Assembly: GCA_030847615.1 (NCBI GenBank)
Contig: JAUMIR010000005.1
Location: 239,420,645-239,484,644 of the forward strand
Reading direction: 5' to 3'
Origin: Gambelia wislizenii
Lineage: Eukaryota; Chordata; Lepidosauria; Squamata; Crotaphytidae
Length of the DNA stretch: 64,000 bases
The notes below the pieces were generated by a model. It saw only the letters and a list, made by a program, of their open reading frames with translations, did not search any database and was not told the DNA's origin. The first letter of the stretch is position 1. Each line of letters opens with the position of its first letter. Below are positions 12,000-23,514 of this stretch, piece after piece. Both the position numbers and the translations under genes were made by a program.

Positions 12000-12579
12000 C
12001 ACAGCCCCAGCTCTACACATTTTCATCCTAGCCAAAGTTTCCATTCCTACATAAAGCTGAACCCTTGGCACCACCAGTTTAAGAAAGTAGGCCATGAGGA
12101 CAATGAGAAAGGAAATGGGGAAAACCTCTCTCCAGCTGAAACCCTGGTTAGCTGCAAATAATAAAGGCAGAACTGATTGGACAAATATGAAGAAATTCAC
12201 AGATTTTTGTGATCAACACTCTTAGCTGCTTTGTTGGGATTTCCTATCAAATGAAGGTATCTCTTCTCAACATCAAAAGGTTTGGGATTGAGTGAATTTA
12301 ACTGATTAATAGATAGATTGATTAGTAGCCCACCCTTCTCCTAATATAGAATGCAAAGCCTCCCATATTACTGTTTAAAACAAAATCTTTAAAAATCATC
12401 ATAATAAGAAGAATATTTTTAAATTAAATATTAAGTATTTAATTTATTAAGTATCTATTAAGTACAGCACTGATTTTTAAAACAGCTTTAAAAACTTTTG
12501 AAACAAAGAAAAAAAAAGTACAGCACATCCCATTAAAAACCTTTCTAGAATAACCAATTCATAGCCAAAGTCATGATTA
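12000..12579. other. No gene recognised
   Basis: AT-rich noncoding sequence with simple A/T runs around 12360-12530. Confidence 0.55.
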
Positions 12580-12790
12580 AATGAAAGGCCTTTGCCTGCT
12601 GGTGGGAAAGAGAGCAGAGAGGGGAGTCAACTGAGCCCCAGTGGGAGGGAGTTACACAGCTTGAAAATAGTCTCAGTGAGAAGACCTTCTCATGTGTCCT
12701 CAGCAATCATGCCTTTGATAGTGGTGGGACTGACAGAAAGCACTCTCATAAGCATCTTAATGATCCCCTGAGGTTCTTAAAACTCAAGTT
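12580..12790 (+). repeat. Dispersed repeat of unknown class, copy 1
   Basis: It shares with 20480-20690 the order GATCTTTGCCTGC or GCCTTTGCCTGC, AGAGCAGAG, a GGGAGGGAGTT or GGAGGGAGTTCC block and a run ending in AGAAGGC- or AGAAGACC-like sequence. The phrase is frequent in reptile genomes, but I cannot name the family. Confidence 0.5.
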
Positions 12791-13315
12791 CATAAAGGGA
12801 GATACATAACCAGGGAAGCCAAGCTTTCATGCTCATGTCCCTTTCCCACTTTTAGGTCTCCTGGAAGCAGGCTGGACATGTATATGCAGCTGTAGAACAG
12901 TATGGATGGTGTGAAAAATGAAGGCTTAGAATGTGGTCAGAATGTTGAACTAGAGACTCAGGTCTTGTCTATACAGTCAAAATAATACGAATGGAATGCG
13001 AACGTACAGCGATCCATTCATATGGACATGTGACTAAATACGTGTCATTCAGAAGGGGGGAAGCCAAATCCACCGCAATGTCCATGTGCATCATATCTGG
13101 GGCTTCGTCCAGATTTTTTAAAAAAAGCTCCATATAACATGGAAATGTGCTATCATTTGAACATTCGCATTCACACAGATAAGAAAAGGCAGCATAATCT
13201 GATTGACTGCATGAGCATGGGGGTGGGGCTAGCAAAGAGGGAAAGTGCCTGCAGCCACCATGTTAGAATTTTGGATAAGCGAGGGTCCAGTATGTCGATA
13301 ACACAGCGATGTTAT

Positions 13316-13320
<5 letters not shown>

Positions 13321-13371
<51 letters not shown>

Positions 13372-13373
13372 TT
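13321..13373 (+). repeat. (CTTT)n microsatellite
   Basis: About 13 units in an almost perfect run. It generates artificial low-complexity frames on both strands. Confidence 0.97.
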
Positions 13374-13461
13374 GTAAATATGAACTATCACTTGTGCATA
13401 CAATGGGGAACTGGTTTTTTTAAAAAAAATTGGTGGTGGCAGATTTAAAATTGCAAGTAAG

Positions 13462-13612
13462 AGCATGGCGGGGTCTCCTTCCTTGGAGGTCTTTAAACAG
13501 AGGCTGGATGGCCATCTGTCGGGGATGCTTTGATCGTGATTTCCTGCGTGGCAGGGGGTTGGACTGGATGGCCCTCATGGTCTCTTCCAACTCTGCAATT
13601 CTATGATTCTAT
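13462..13612 (+). mobile_element. CR1 3' end
   Basis: It begins with the coding phrase for SPSLEVFKQRLDGHLS, continues through the stop and the GGGGGTTGGACTGGATGG segment, and ends in the ATTCTATGATTCTATGAT octamer tail. It lies inside the 12961-13752 element. Confidence 0.9.
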
Positions 13613-13755
13613 GATCACTCACAGCTGCCATCTTGGCAGCAGGTCATGTGAAGTTTACGGGGCTCTTTTAACTGTGAAGACAGGTCACATCATTGCAAAT
13701 GCCTGCTTTTTCAGATATGTTCATATTTCCCCCCCCTTGTATAGACAAGACATCA

Positions 13756-14134
13756 GATTCAAAGTATCATTCAGCAATGAAGCCAGTGGTGGTAGAAGTT
13801 CCGTTGCTGCCTGAGAGCAGAGAAAAATGTCACTACTGACCACTTTCTTTGCCTCACAGCAACACATCCACCCTTGCTATCTTATCATGTTGCCACCCAG
13901 CTTCTGTATTGCTTGGAGGGCAAGACAGAGGATGTGCAGGCCCTATAGAGAGCAGTGCTTTGGCTTTCCACAGTGGCAAATACACACAAATACCTAGTGC
14001 TAAGGGGACTTTCCTCAAATCCAGGCATTTGGGGCTTGTCCAGCTCTAGAGAGCCCTGATCGCCAGAGCACCATTAACAATGGAGACCACCTGGAAAGAG
14101 GAATGACAACATTCAGTATAATGCACACTTCCTT
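13756..14134. other. No gene recognised
   Basis: Noncoding, unique-looking sequence without a domain-bearing frame. Confidence 0.5.
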
Positions 14135-14308
14135 GTGTTCGTTGTTGTTGTTGATGTTGTTGTTGTGTGCCTTCAAGTCGTTTTTGACTTATGGCAACCC
14201 TAAGGGGAATCTACCACAGAGTTGTTGTTTTTTTTTTTTTTTTGGCCAAGATTTGTTTAGACGACTGAGAGTGTTTGGCTTGCCCAAGGTTACCTAGTGG
14301 GTGTTCTG
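14135..14308 (-). mobile_element. Sauria-type SINE, head missing
   Basis: The BovB-like tail GACTTATGGCAACCCTAAGG and GTTGTT runs lie at the left. The middle region CTTGCCCAAGGTTACCTAGTGGG is at the right, where the copy stops before the tRNA-like head. A poly-T expansion breaks it at 14226-14242. Confidence 0.85.
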
Positions 14309-14384
14309 TTTCCTTTGAAATCTGCTTTACCTCACCTAAGAGAAAACCAAGCCTTCATCAATCTCACTGGGGGAGCTTTGTCCA

Positions 14385-14748
14385 GTTATGTCATATCCTC
14401 CAATATTTCACAGATGAAAGCCAGGGTACATGTGGCCAAACAACATCAAACTGTGGCCAAAAGTTATTAATGGGGAAGAACACACAAGCTAAGAGAGTTT
14501 GCAAGAGTTTGCTTTTGCCTGAGGTTAATAGGAAGGGCATGATTCTACCCCTCTGGTGAGTTAATGGAGTGCAAACTTTTTTTGTACTTTGAATTCAGTT
14601 TGGAGCAACTGGAGTAAGCTCAGAAAAAAAGGAGAAAGTGGGAGAAAGAAAGAACTTGGGCATTTTAAAAGCCCTTGAAAAGTGGCATGACAGATGGTTA
14701 ATTAGGACTACCCTTTCAAATTGGGGGCAGTTGAAGGTTACCAAGCCA
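14385..14748 (+). mobile_element. MITE family 2 (CCCTCCAAC ends), copy 1
   Basis: It aligns along its length with 54891-55240, sharing CCTCCAA-ATTTCACAGATGAA at the start, GCTTTTGCCTGAG and CAACTGGAGTAAGCT in the middle, and a run ending in GGGGGCAGTTGAAGG-like sequence. Partial copies are at 34077-34290 (reverse) and 62047-62238. TIRs are of CCCTCCAAC type. Confidence 0.6.
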
Positions 14749-15514
14749 CACAGAGTTGTTGTGATGGGGTTGGGGAAGAATTGTGGATGGCACACCAATG
14801 TTGGTAGAGAAAGGGTAGTTTATATTATCTGTCTGTCTGTCTGTCTAATGTTAAAATGGCCAGCTGATTGTCCATTAAAATAAAACATGCCCAGAAAATC
14901 TGTTGAGGTTTAAAGCTTCAGATACATTCACATTGGTAAATTACTGAGTCTTGGATATGTTTTTCACTAAAATAAAATCCAGAGAAGTTCAGACTGAGTC
15001 AGAGGGGGTATTTTGAGATGTGTATATCCACCAACAATGCCACAATCATATGTCAAAAATGATTAGTAAGAGTGGGTTGTCAATCCAAGTTTGGGGGAAG
15101 ATGTACCCACATCTCTCTACCAGTCAGGGAACTTTCACAGAACACCATGACAACCCATGTTAATTTCAGCTGAGCTGCTACAAACTGTTACTGCTGAGGG
15201 CGAAGACATAAACTGAACAACTGCATATAAACCTCTTCCTAACCATACTGTGCCATGGGCAGCCAGAAGCACAGAGGGAGATGGGTGTGATACCATTAAT
15301 AATAACAGTGTAAAAGACCAAATGTAAACAGGGTTTTTTGGGGGGGGGCATGAAGGGGTAAGGAAAATGGCACTTCTCAGTGTAAGTATAATAAATATTC
15401 CAGCATGACAGGTGCAACATCCTGCAGGGGTTGCCAAAAGGAAACACTTCACAAAAGTTAGGCCTTTTGTGTTTGAAAGAGTTTGAAATGGGGCAGGGGC
15501 GGGGGTTGTACTTA
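14749..15514. other. No gene recognised; short CTGT repeat
   Basis: Mostly unassigned. A (CTGT)n run lies at 14828-14846. Minus frames at 15135-15452 have no domain. Confidence 0.55.
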
Positions 15515-15738
15515 AAAGATTTCTATGTATGGTTGTGAAAACTGGACAGTGAAGAAAGCTGACAGGAAGATAATCAACTCATTTGAAATGTGGCTCTGGA
15601 GAAGAGTTCGACAGATATCATAGACTGCCAAAATAATCAGTAAATGGGATGGAGAGCAAATCAAGCCTGAACTCTCCCTAGAAGCCAAAATGGCCAAACT
15701 GAAGCTATTGTATTTTGGACCTATCATGACACAACATG
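15515..15738 (+). mobile_element. RTE-BovB copy A, left part
   Basis: In one frame it reads as a decayed BovB C-terminal region (MYGCENWTVKKADRK, then EQIKPELSLEAKMAKLKLLY). It stops at ACAACATG (15731-15738), where a second BovB is inserted, and continues at 16524. Confidence 0.9.
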
Positions 15739-16523
15739 TTGTTGTTGCTGTTGTTGTTGTTAATTGCCTTTGAGTCAAGTTTGACTCATGATGACTCCGT
15801 GAATTAGTCACCTGCAGACTCCTTGTCCTCTGCTCAGATCTTGTAGTCTCAGGGCCGTGGCCTCCTTGATTGAGTCTATCCATCTGGTATGTTCTTCTCT
15901 TCTGCCCTCCATCTTTCCTAGCATTATTGTCTTTTCTATTGACTCATGCCTTCTCATGATGTGGCCAACCTGCAACAGCCTCAATTTAGTTGTCTTGGTT
16001 TCCAGGGAAAGTTCAGGCTTGATCTGTTCAGGACACATTTGTTTGTCTTCTTGACCACCCACAGTATCCACAGCACTCTTCTCCAGCACCACAGCCCAAA
16101 TGAGTTGATTTTCTATCAGCTTTCCTCACTGCCCAGCTCTCACACCTGTACATAGTGATGGGAAATACAATGGCTTGGACAATCTTAACTTTGGTGTTCA
16201 ATTTGATCTCTTTGCACTTTAGGATCTTGTCTAATTCTTTTATAGCTGCTCTTCCCAGTCCTAATTTTCTTCTGATTTCTTGACTGCAATCTCCATTTTG
16301 ATCAATTATTTGATCCAAGGTATGGGAAATATTTAACTATTTAAATTTCCTCCTCCTCTAGATTGAATTTACATAAAACCTCCGTGGTCATTATTTTTGT
16401 TTTCTTAATGTTCAACAGTAAGCCTGCCTTAGCACTTCCTTCTCTGACTTTCTTTAGTGATTGTTCCAAGTCTTTGTTGTTTTCTGCTCATAGCATGGTG
16501 TCATCTGCATATTGTAGATTGAG
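15739..16523 (-). mobile_element. RTE-BovB copy B, inserted into copy A
   Basis: On the minus strand it shows reverse-transcriptase C-terminal sequence: MDQIIDQNGDCSQEIRRKLG near 16318, CESWAVRKADRK, then a frameshift, EQIKPELSLE, and GHIMRRHESIEKTIMLGKMEG. It ends in a CAACAA-rich tail at 15739-15762. It is 5'-truncated and frame-shifted. The 8-base ACAACATG occurs on both sides (15731-15738 and 16524-16531), an exact target duplication. Confidence 0.9.
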
Positions 16524-16735
16524 ACAACATGACTTCTTAGAAAATATGATAATGCTTGGTAAACTGGGCAACAGGAAAACAGGAAGACCACATTACAGGT
16601 GAATAGACTCATTGAAGGAAGCTATAGCCCTGAATTTGCAGGATCTGAACAGAATAAGGTGACCTGGAGGTCTCTTATTCATAAAGTTGCTATAAGCTGA
16701 AACTGACTTGGTGGCATTTAACAACAAACTCAGCA
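16524..16735 (+). mobile_element. RTE-BovB copy A, right part
   Basis: It continues copy A with the BovB C-terminal phrase around MIMLGKLGNRKTGRPHYR, then IDSLKEAIALNLQDLNR, and ends in the AACTGACTTGGTGGC tail with an AACAACAA end. Together with 15515-15738 it forms one older insertion. Confidence 0.9.
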
Positions 16736-17803
16736 GTTCTTCCCCACCACAATCACATAATCAGTTAAGAATGTTGCCAGGCCTAGGATAATCATGAGCC
16801 TTCCAGAGGTTTTTCGTTATAATTCCCACAATCCCTTACCATGAACACAAAACACCTGGAAGGCCAAAGATCTCCAGCCCCAGTCCTAATGAATAGAACT
16901 TCCCCATCCTTATCCTGCTTGTAACAACATGAGTGGCTCTTTATTTCCAGGCACCATTAGGCCATCCGACAGCAGAGGGAGGAGGTGTTGCCAGGAACCA
17001 ATTTGGGATAACATGAAATGGCAGCCTATTATTAGCTATTTAATTTATTATTATTGCATTTTGACTGCCAAAGAAGGAAAGAAGTGGTTGTGGAATGTTT
17101 TGCCTCAGGCCTCCAAAATGACTCAGGTTGCTTTGGATACTGTACACTTAATTAGGGTGGCTCTGTAACCAACTGTTTGAAAGACTACATAAGCATCTTG
17201 TGCATCTTATCTTGCAGGTGTCTATCCATCTGGTGGGCCAAGCATGCCTTGTGGGCCACAAATGGCCTCCAAAGATAATTTCTATGGCCCTTGAGCCTGC
17301 ACTGATTTTTGGGGGAGTGTTTTCCCAAGAAAAAGGTGAAATATGAATTCTACCTCAGACAAACTCTTTGGGGCCAGCTCTTCATAGTACCCACATACAA
17401 CAAAAAAAGAAGTAGTGGGGGGAAATGACACAGACTTTGTTTTCTATACATTTAAAACATAAAGACAAAAAAAAGTGGGGGGATGGAACACACCACAAAA
17501 CATGACACACCAGCTAGGCTACTAATGACCCCCCCCCTTGACTAATGATGATATCCCACTACTTGCATTAAATAATTTTATAATCTAGCTTCTGCCATAA
17601 ATCAAACCCATACTATCTTAAAAAGCCTTAAATTGATATATACCCCTTACTTTGTTGCAATACACACACACACACACACACACACACACGCCCAATCTTT
17701 TAAAAAATAGCCAATGATTTCTCCTTAATCAGCACTGCCAGTTTATCCATTTTAGCCAAATCACATATCCTGATCAGCCAATCTTCTTTCAAAAGAATAG
17801 CTG
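16736..17803. other. No gene recognised; CA microsatellite
   Basis: Contains (CA)n at 17662-17689. A weakly hAT-MITE-like stretch lies at 17222-17520, with GTGGGCCA and TGGGCCAC motifs. No protein. Confidence 0.5.
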
Positions 17804-18349
17804 GACTTTATCAGACCAGGCAAATATGGTGTAATAACGATGCCTAATTAACACAAAAGGGCGTGCATATCAGACGTCATTCTTTCACAATAATGTCTTG
17901 TCAATAAGGCGTATTATTTTATTGTTGGGCCAAGCCGTCAAAAGATCTCCCATTCTGCTTTTGTGCCGGCATTGCTGGCATTTGAAATCTTGCACCATTG
18001 TGCTCAGAGAATACAGCATCGATTGGCAAAACACTTCTAGGTGAGTTTGTGACAACCAAATAGGGGCTGCTCTTCTTAAAGAAGCTCTCCAGTGTACTAG
18101 AGTGTGTTTCTGTGTTTGTGTGAATGTTTCGTTTGTGTCTTTATAGTTTTTTTAAAAAATTGCCATGCTCATGTTTTCTCACAAGATTCACTGAGATCAC
18201 AAGTATGGAAGTGAACAGAGCTCCATTCACTCTCTGTCAATGCTGGGGCTGCCTTTTACCAGGACTAAAGGTAAGTTTTGAGAAAGGGAGTTCTTTTGCT
18301 GGCATAAATACAGAGCAAAATATGCCAGCAAAATAATGCTGATAAAGTC
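17804..18349. mobile_element. TIR family A (5-bp-TSD family), diverged copy
   Basis: The ends are GACTTTATCAGAC and, inverted, GCTGATAAAGTC. Internal blocks match the other copies: GCAAATATGG, TATTTTATTG, GCCAAGCCGTCAA, AACACTTCTAGG, CTTTTACCA...AAAGGTAAGT. It is non-autonomous with no transposase frame. A target duplication is not preserved (AGCTG against CGATG). Confidence 0.55.
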
Positions 18350-18359
18350 CGATGTCTCT

Positions 18360-18790
18360 CCCCACTTCTAGGCATATAACAGTCTTGCAGCCATGATCAT
18401 ATATTGTAAATTTCTCCTGTGTTTCCTCTCAAGATTTTCTTCCAGCATTCCAACTAGATAAACTTCAGGTTTCATCTGAAGCTTTATTTTGAAAATGCAA
18501 TCTAACACCTTGTGGATTTCAATCCAATATTTCTGAGCTTTCTCACAAGTCTCCCACCTATGAAACAATGTCCCAATTTTCTTCTCACGTTTCCAACACT
18601 TATTTGAATCATTTTTATACATTTTAGCAAGCTTCTCAGGAGTTAAGTACCCTCTGTACATCATCTTGTAAAAGTTCTCTTTCAAAACCTAACTCAAAGT
18701 AAATTTCAAACTTTTTACCATATTTTCTCCCACTGCTCCATTTGAATTTGTGTATCAATATTTTGTGCTGGTATATCTATACACATCTAA
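18360..18790 (-). mobile_element. L1 LINE ORF2 C-terminal fragment
   Basis: A 105-codon minus frame (18368-18685) reads as the C-terminal part of L1 ORF2, with the pattern CWKREKKIGTLFHRWETCEK, then YWIEIHKVL, then KPEVYLVGM and MIMAARLLYA. Reverse transcriptase and endonuclease are absent. It is the only clear L1 piece in the window. Confidence 0.75.
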
Positions 18791-19096
18791 GCTTAGGATC
18801 TGAATACCTCAGAGATCACTTATTTCCATTCCTATTCTCATTTTGCTATCCAAAGCAAAGGGCAAAATTGCTTTCCCTACATTCTAAGAGCAGAAGAGAT
18901 TGACATCTTTCTACAGCCCTGGGGACAAGATGGGATCTTCCATTGCACCTGAAGCTAGAAAGGCAGCTCTGTGGTTGTGCTTTTGCAGAGCAGGTCACAA
19001 ACAGCACACACCTCTAGTTCTTCAACACTTGTTGCCTCACTCTGCCTCAAGGGAAAGCCACTGTTTTTTCCCAGATAATGACCCTTTTTGGCATTG

Positions 19097-19665
19097 AACT
19101 TAATTAGATATGGCAAATATGGTATCATAACGATGCCCAATGAAAGCAAAAGGGTGCCAGTTTCACACAACATCGTGCTTTCATGATTTTGTCTTGTAAA
19201 TAAGGCATTCTTTTTTATTGATGAGCCAAGCCATCAATAGATTGGCTGTGTCATTGTTGTTTTTTCCATGTAATTGTGAGCATGTGAAACTGCACCCCAT
19301 CCTGATGGCACGATTCCAGCATCAATGGGCAGTATCTGCGAGAACACTTCTGGGAGACAATGTGAAAACTAGGTACTAGATGCTCTTTTTATGAACCTCT
19401 CCATTTTGCAGGCAAGTTTTTAAGTGTGTTTCAGTCCTTGTGTGTTCATTTTGTTTTTTAATTTATCTGTTTTTCAACTTTTAAGTGCACTTGTGTCTTC
19501 TCATGAGAACCGCCAAGATCACATGCGTCTGCCAACATGGAAGTATGGGGCTGCTTTTTCATGTTATTATGACAATGTTTGATAAAAAGGGTTATTTTGC
19601 CGGCACACTTACACTTTAAAATGTGGTGGGAAAGAAACGTTTTTAGAGGCTCATCTGATAAACTG
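19097..19665. mobile_element. TIR family A, diverged copy 2
   Basis: It aligns block by block with 17804-18349, in the same orientation: GCAAATATGG, ATAACGATGCC, TTTATTGATGAGCCAAGCC, GAACACTTCTGGG, GTGTCTTCTCATGAGAA. The ends are weathered (AACTTAATTAG and CTGATAAACTGC). Confidence 0.55.
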
Positions 19666-20143
19666 CATTATCTGTGTGGATCCTATTTTAGGTTCCCATC
19701 ATTTGAGAGGAGATGGACATAAAATGAACTGTTAGAACAGGACTTATCTCGGGATGATCAGCCAACCTCTCCTGATGCCCATCTTCACCTGCTGCTAGAA
19801 GTTCTTATAAGATTTTCTCATAAAGGTTCCTTCATGGCTGGTTTCAGTGACTAATTTCCCCAACTGGTTTAGTAATGTGTGTTGCAATGTTACCTATTTA
19901 TCTCTCATCAGTTGCAGTGTTACTGCATTTAGTACTCATTCTGCATCAGGCTCTCTGTTTTAAGAGGTTTGATCTTTAGGCTGAATGCCTAGCATTAGGT
20001 AGAATAAGGGACTTTGCTACAGACAGTTGATTTTGGGACAGTAATTTCCTTTCCTTTCCTGTCCTGTCCTGTCCTGTCCTGTAATTTTAAAACAATGAAA
20101 AACACATGAAATGCATATTATATATTAAAAGTAACACACCTAG
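19666..20143. other. No gene recognised; TCCTG microsatellite
   Basis: A TTTCC/TCCTG run lies at 20045-20082. The rest is unassigned. Confidence 0.55.
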
Positions 20144-20451
20144 GAGATTATCCAACATGGCAAAAATCACACCAGAAGGTTGAAATGAGAATAGGAACGG
20201 GGAATATTATCAGACGATGTCATCTTTCAGCATCCCAGGGGTGTAGTGTGGGCATGAGTAAGACATCCTTTTTTATTGGCAGCTTGTCCCCATCAATACA
20301 AAAGTGAAACCTCGTCCATGGCAGCGCTACACCCTGGGGATGGCTGAGGACACAGGCATCTGATAATGTCACCCTTTCTGTTCTCGTAGCATTCTTCAGA
20401 CACTGTTGGGGATGCGCTTTTTTGGTGCATTTCCCCATGTCTGATAATCTT
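20144..20451 (+). mobile_element. TIR family A, short form
   Basis: It starts GAGATTATCC and ends CTGATAATCTT, with flanks CCTAG (20139-20143) and CCTAA (20452-20456) that match in four of five bases. The core TTATTGGCAGCTTGTCCCC to GTCCATGGCAGCGCTACACC is shared with 22345-22600 in opposite orientation. Confidence 0.65.
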
Positions 20452-20479
20452 CCTAACTGCATGGCCTACTCAAGGCTGA

Positions 20480-20690
20480 AGACCTCTTTAAACAGGAAGA
20501 TCTTTGCCTGCCAGTGAAAAAAGAGCAGAGGAGGAGCAAACTGAACCTACCTCAGGAGGGAGTTCCAAAGCCTAGGAACAGCCACCAAGAAGGCGCTCCC
20601 TTTGAGCTCACTGGATGAGCTTGGGAGGGTGGTGCGATGGAGTGAAAGTCTATCAAAGTTTGTAAGACTTGGGCAGGGTCATATGGGGAG
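20480..20690 (+). repeat. Dispersed repeat of unknown class, copy 2
   Basis: Partner of 12580-12790, with the same order of blocks: AAGATCTTTGCCTGCC, AGAGCAGAGGAG, GGAGGGAGTTCC, AGCCACCAAGAAGGC. The class is unknown. Confidence 0.5.
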
Positions 20691-21386
20691 CTACAGGCTT
20701 TGCCTTGTTACTAACCTTCCATACTACAAAAGTATCTCCCTCCTCAAAGATGGCACATGTGTCAAGTGCCCCATCATGCAGTGGCAGAATGAGAGTGGAT
20801 GACCCTACCCCCACTCAGACTTCAGGTTGCTGGTGTGCCTCCTTGAACTACTTCAGGAGTCAAACCAAGTGGCAACAAGGAAAACAGCCTTCCCAGTGGT
20901 TACTCCCTTGTTGCACAAACTCACTCCCTAGGAAGAATGGCAAACTTATTCTTTATGAAATTCTGGAAAATGCTGAAAACCTGGTTCTTAAGTAGGCTTT
21001 TGTAGCTGTAGATATTTAAAATTGACCATTTTATTTAATTACTGCATTTTAAGGTACTTATATCTTGTTTTATTATACTGCTTTATCATACCATTTTATT
21101 TAGTTGTAAATCACATTTATAGCCTTATCTATTTGTTTAAAATGAAACAAATTGCTGCCTTCCTGCATAATTGAAGTCAGGATATAAATATCATGAATAT
21201 TCAGGCACAGGAATGGCTAGCAGGAGTTAAGACCGCATCTACTATTGCCAACTTTTTATATATGATTGTCAATTTGCCAAGTGCTTTGTAATGTTTATTG
21301 CTCCTGATCTCACAGCTTTGTGAAGGTTACACATATCTCCATGGAATGACACAAAGGGAGCACTAGGAAGCCTGCAGAGATACCTA
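20691..21386. other. No gene recognised
   Basis: Unassigned noncoding sequence. Plus-strand frames of 66-108 codons here have no domain. Confidence 0.5.
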
Positions 21387-21909
21387 GGGCTTGTCTAGAT
21401 GGGCACCCTATCTTAGTCCTGTCTTAGAGCCCTGCAGTCCTAATTGTGCAGGGCTTTTACCCCACTGTGCCCCTGGGCAGTCTCCACAATGCATAGGGCT
21501 AAGATGGGGCCAAGACACAGTAAAGCCCAATAAAACATTTCATCAAAATTCCTGGGAAAAAACTGTTTCTTTTCGGAAGGAATGGATCAGGCCCCATGGG
21601 TCCACAGGAGCTCATACCAACACACTGGCCCATCGCTGCAGTTGCTGTCCATGTCACTCTCTCTGTACCCAGGAAACAGGCCCATAGCATGTGACCAAGG
21701 CTGGTCACATTCAGGGGGCTTTGATCATGTGCTGTGGTCCAGCTTCCTGGCTTCAGGGAGCGATGCAGATGGTAGCTGCTGCTATGGGCCAGCATTACAG
21801 TCTGAATGCCATCCTGATTTATTCAGGCAACAGGGGAGGAATGAGCCAGATCTGTGGCCAGAATATGCCAGTGGGGAGCCAGCATATTCTTCTCATGTAG
21901 TCGAGGCTC
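21387..21909 (-). mobile_element. PIF/Harbinger-like TIR element, copy 2
   Basis: It begins GGGCTTGTCTAGATGGGC and ends near GTCGAGGCTC. Its left half matches the reverse complement of the right half of 36333-36833 (AGCCCTGCAGTCC, GCAGGGCTTTTACCCC, CTGGGCAGTC), so the two copies are inverted relative to each other. Frames of 98-114 codons within it are not conserved between copies. Confidence 0.55.
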
Positions 21910-22105
21910 TAGAGAAGCAAGAATGATACCTTAGATAAAACTAGAACCTGCCTGTTGTCCAGGCCTCACCTGAAAGTATTTAATGCCAAGCCAATAAAAG
22001 ATGAACCAATAAGCAGCCTAGAAGCACAGCTAAGCAGGCCAGGGCTACTATTTCTCCCTTTCTTCTGCAGCCTTGATGGAGCTTGCAAGTAACTAGTTAC
22101 AAATA

Positions 22106-22344
22106 CAGGTTGAGTCTCTCTCTTATCACGAATCCAAAATACTCCAAAATCCAAAATTATCCACATGGGTGGCTGAGATAGTGACACATTTGCTTTCTGA
22201 TGGTTCAGTGTACACAAACTTTATTTCATTCACAACATTATTTTTAAAATTGTGTATAAAATCACCATCTGGCTATGTATGTAAGGTGTACAGTATATGA
22301 GACATAAATGAATTTCCTGTTTAGACTTGGCACCCATCACCAAG
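22106..22344 (-). mobile_element. Tigger-like Tc1/mariner element, left part, interrupted
   Basis: It is nearly collinear with 43066-43400: CAGGTTGAGT start, CCACATGGGTGGCTGAGATAG, TTTGCTTTCTGATGGTTCA, TTAGACTTGG-CACCCATC. It is broken at 22345 by a family A element and resumes only for a few bases (22601-22610) before L2-like sequence. The sequence strongly resembles mammalian Tigger-group repeats as I remember them. Confidence 0.7.
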
Positions 22345-22600
22345 GAGATTATCAGATGCGGGGTAATGCACCCAAAAATCACAGACACTGCATCCTTCAG
22401 CCATTCCCAGGGCGTATCACTGCCATGGACGAGGCTTCCCTTTTCTATTGACGGGGACAAGCCGCCTATAAAAAGGGACACCTTACTGACAGCCACGCTA
22501 TGCCCTTGGAACCCTGGAGGATGACATTGTCTGGTAAGGTTGCCCCTTCCTATTCTTTTAGTGATCTTTTGACATAGTTTTTGCCACATCTGATAATCTC
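22345..22600 (-). mobile_element. TIR family A, short form, with exact 5-bp target duplication
   Basis: The ends GAGATTATCAGATG and CATCTGATAATCTC are perfect 14-base inverted repeats. CCAAG flanks both sides (22340-22344 and 22601-22605). The intact Tigger-like copy at 43066-43400 shows the empty site (ACCCATCTCCAAGATATC), which confirms the insertion point. The 256-bp core has no coding capacity. Confidence 0.85.
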
Positions 22601-22610
22601 CCAAGATATC

Positions 22611-23514
22611 CTCTCCTCTGAATGATTGTCTTAAAGCAGTAATGGACTGGATGAGGAAAAACAAATTGAGACTGAATCCAGACAAAACGGAGGCACTAAC
22701 AGTTACAGGCCCAAAACCAGGTCTGGGAATACAAACTCCAATCCTGGATGGAATTACACTCTCCTCCAAGGATTGTGTTCGCAGTCTGGGGGTGCTCCTG
22801 GACCCGTCGCTCCAGATTACTAATCAGGTAAATGCAACGGTCAGGAGTGCCTGTTATCAACTTCGGCTGGTACGCCAGCTGCGCCCTTTCCTGGAAACTA
22901 GGGACCTCGAAACTGTGGCACATGCACTGGTAACCTCCCGTCTGGATTTCTGTAATGCGCTCTACATGGGGCTACCCTTGTGCTTGACTCGGAAACTTCA
23001 ACTAGTCCAGAACATGGCAGCCAGGTTGATTTCTGGCGTTCCCAGAAGAGAGCATATAACACCGGTGCTAAAAGCTCTCCACTGGCTGCCTATTAGTTTC
23101 CGGGCACAGTACAAGGTGTTGGTTATGACCTTTAAAGCCCTACATGGCTTGGGTCCAACTTACCTCCGGGACCGCCTCCTTCTGTACGACCCTCCCCGCA
23201 CACTTCGGTCCTCTGGGAGGAATCTGTTACAGACTATGAAAACAAGGCTGTCAGTGACCTCCCAGAGGGCCTTTTCTGCTGCTGCTCCCAGATTATGGAA
23301 TGGCCTGCCGGACGAGATCCGTCTTATTACCACTTTAGACAGCTTTAAAAAAAGCTGTTAAGACGGATCTTTTCCGGCAGGCCTTTCCTGAATAATTATC
23401 CCGGCCCAAGACTCAGCTGCCCTTTCTAGGCTACGATTGTATGTTTTTAATTTTTTTCTTCTAATTTATATATATTTTAATTAATGCATGTTTTTAATCC
23501 TTTGTAATTTAATA
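22611..23514 (+). mobile_element. L2-like LINE, C-terminal reverse-transcriptase part
   Basis: A 239-codon open frame (22642-23361) reads as the end of an L2/CR1-group ORF2: MDWMRKNKLRLNPDKTEALT (RT thumb entry), then LETRDLETVAHALVTSRLDF, LQLVQNMAARLISGVPRREH and LHWLPISFRAQYKVLVMTFK. The stop follows FKKSC, and an AT-rich 3' tail runs to 23514. The catalytic YxDD lies upstream and is absent. The frame is undamaged, so the insertion is probably fairly recent. Confidence 0.88.

Larger units (their letters stand above)
12961..13752. mobile_element. PIF/Harbinger-like TIR element with nested CR1 end
   Basis: The ends are GGTCTTGTCTATACA and, inverted, TGTATAGACAAGAC, flanked by the 3-bp repeat TCA (12958-12960 and 13753-13755). 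The TIR resembles that of the elements at 21387-21909 and 36333-36833. Inside lie a CTTT microsatellite and a CR1 3' end. No transposase frame remains. Confidence 0.55.

Noticed and set aside
13139..13466. Frames of 94 and 67 codons with FLSFFLS or KERKKERK runs
   Set aside because: Produced by the CTTT microsatellite.
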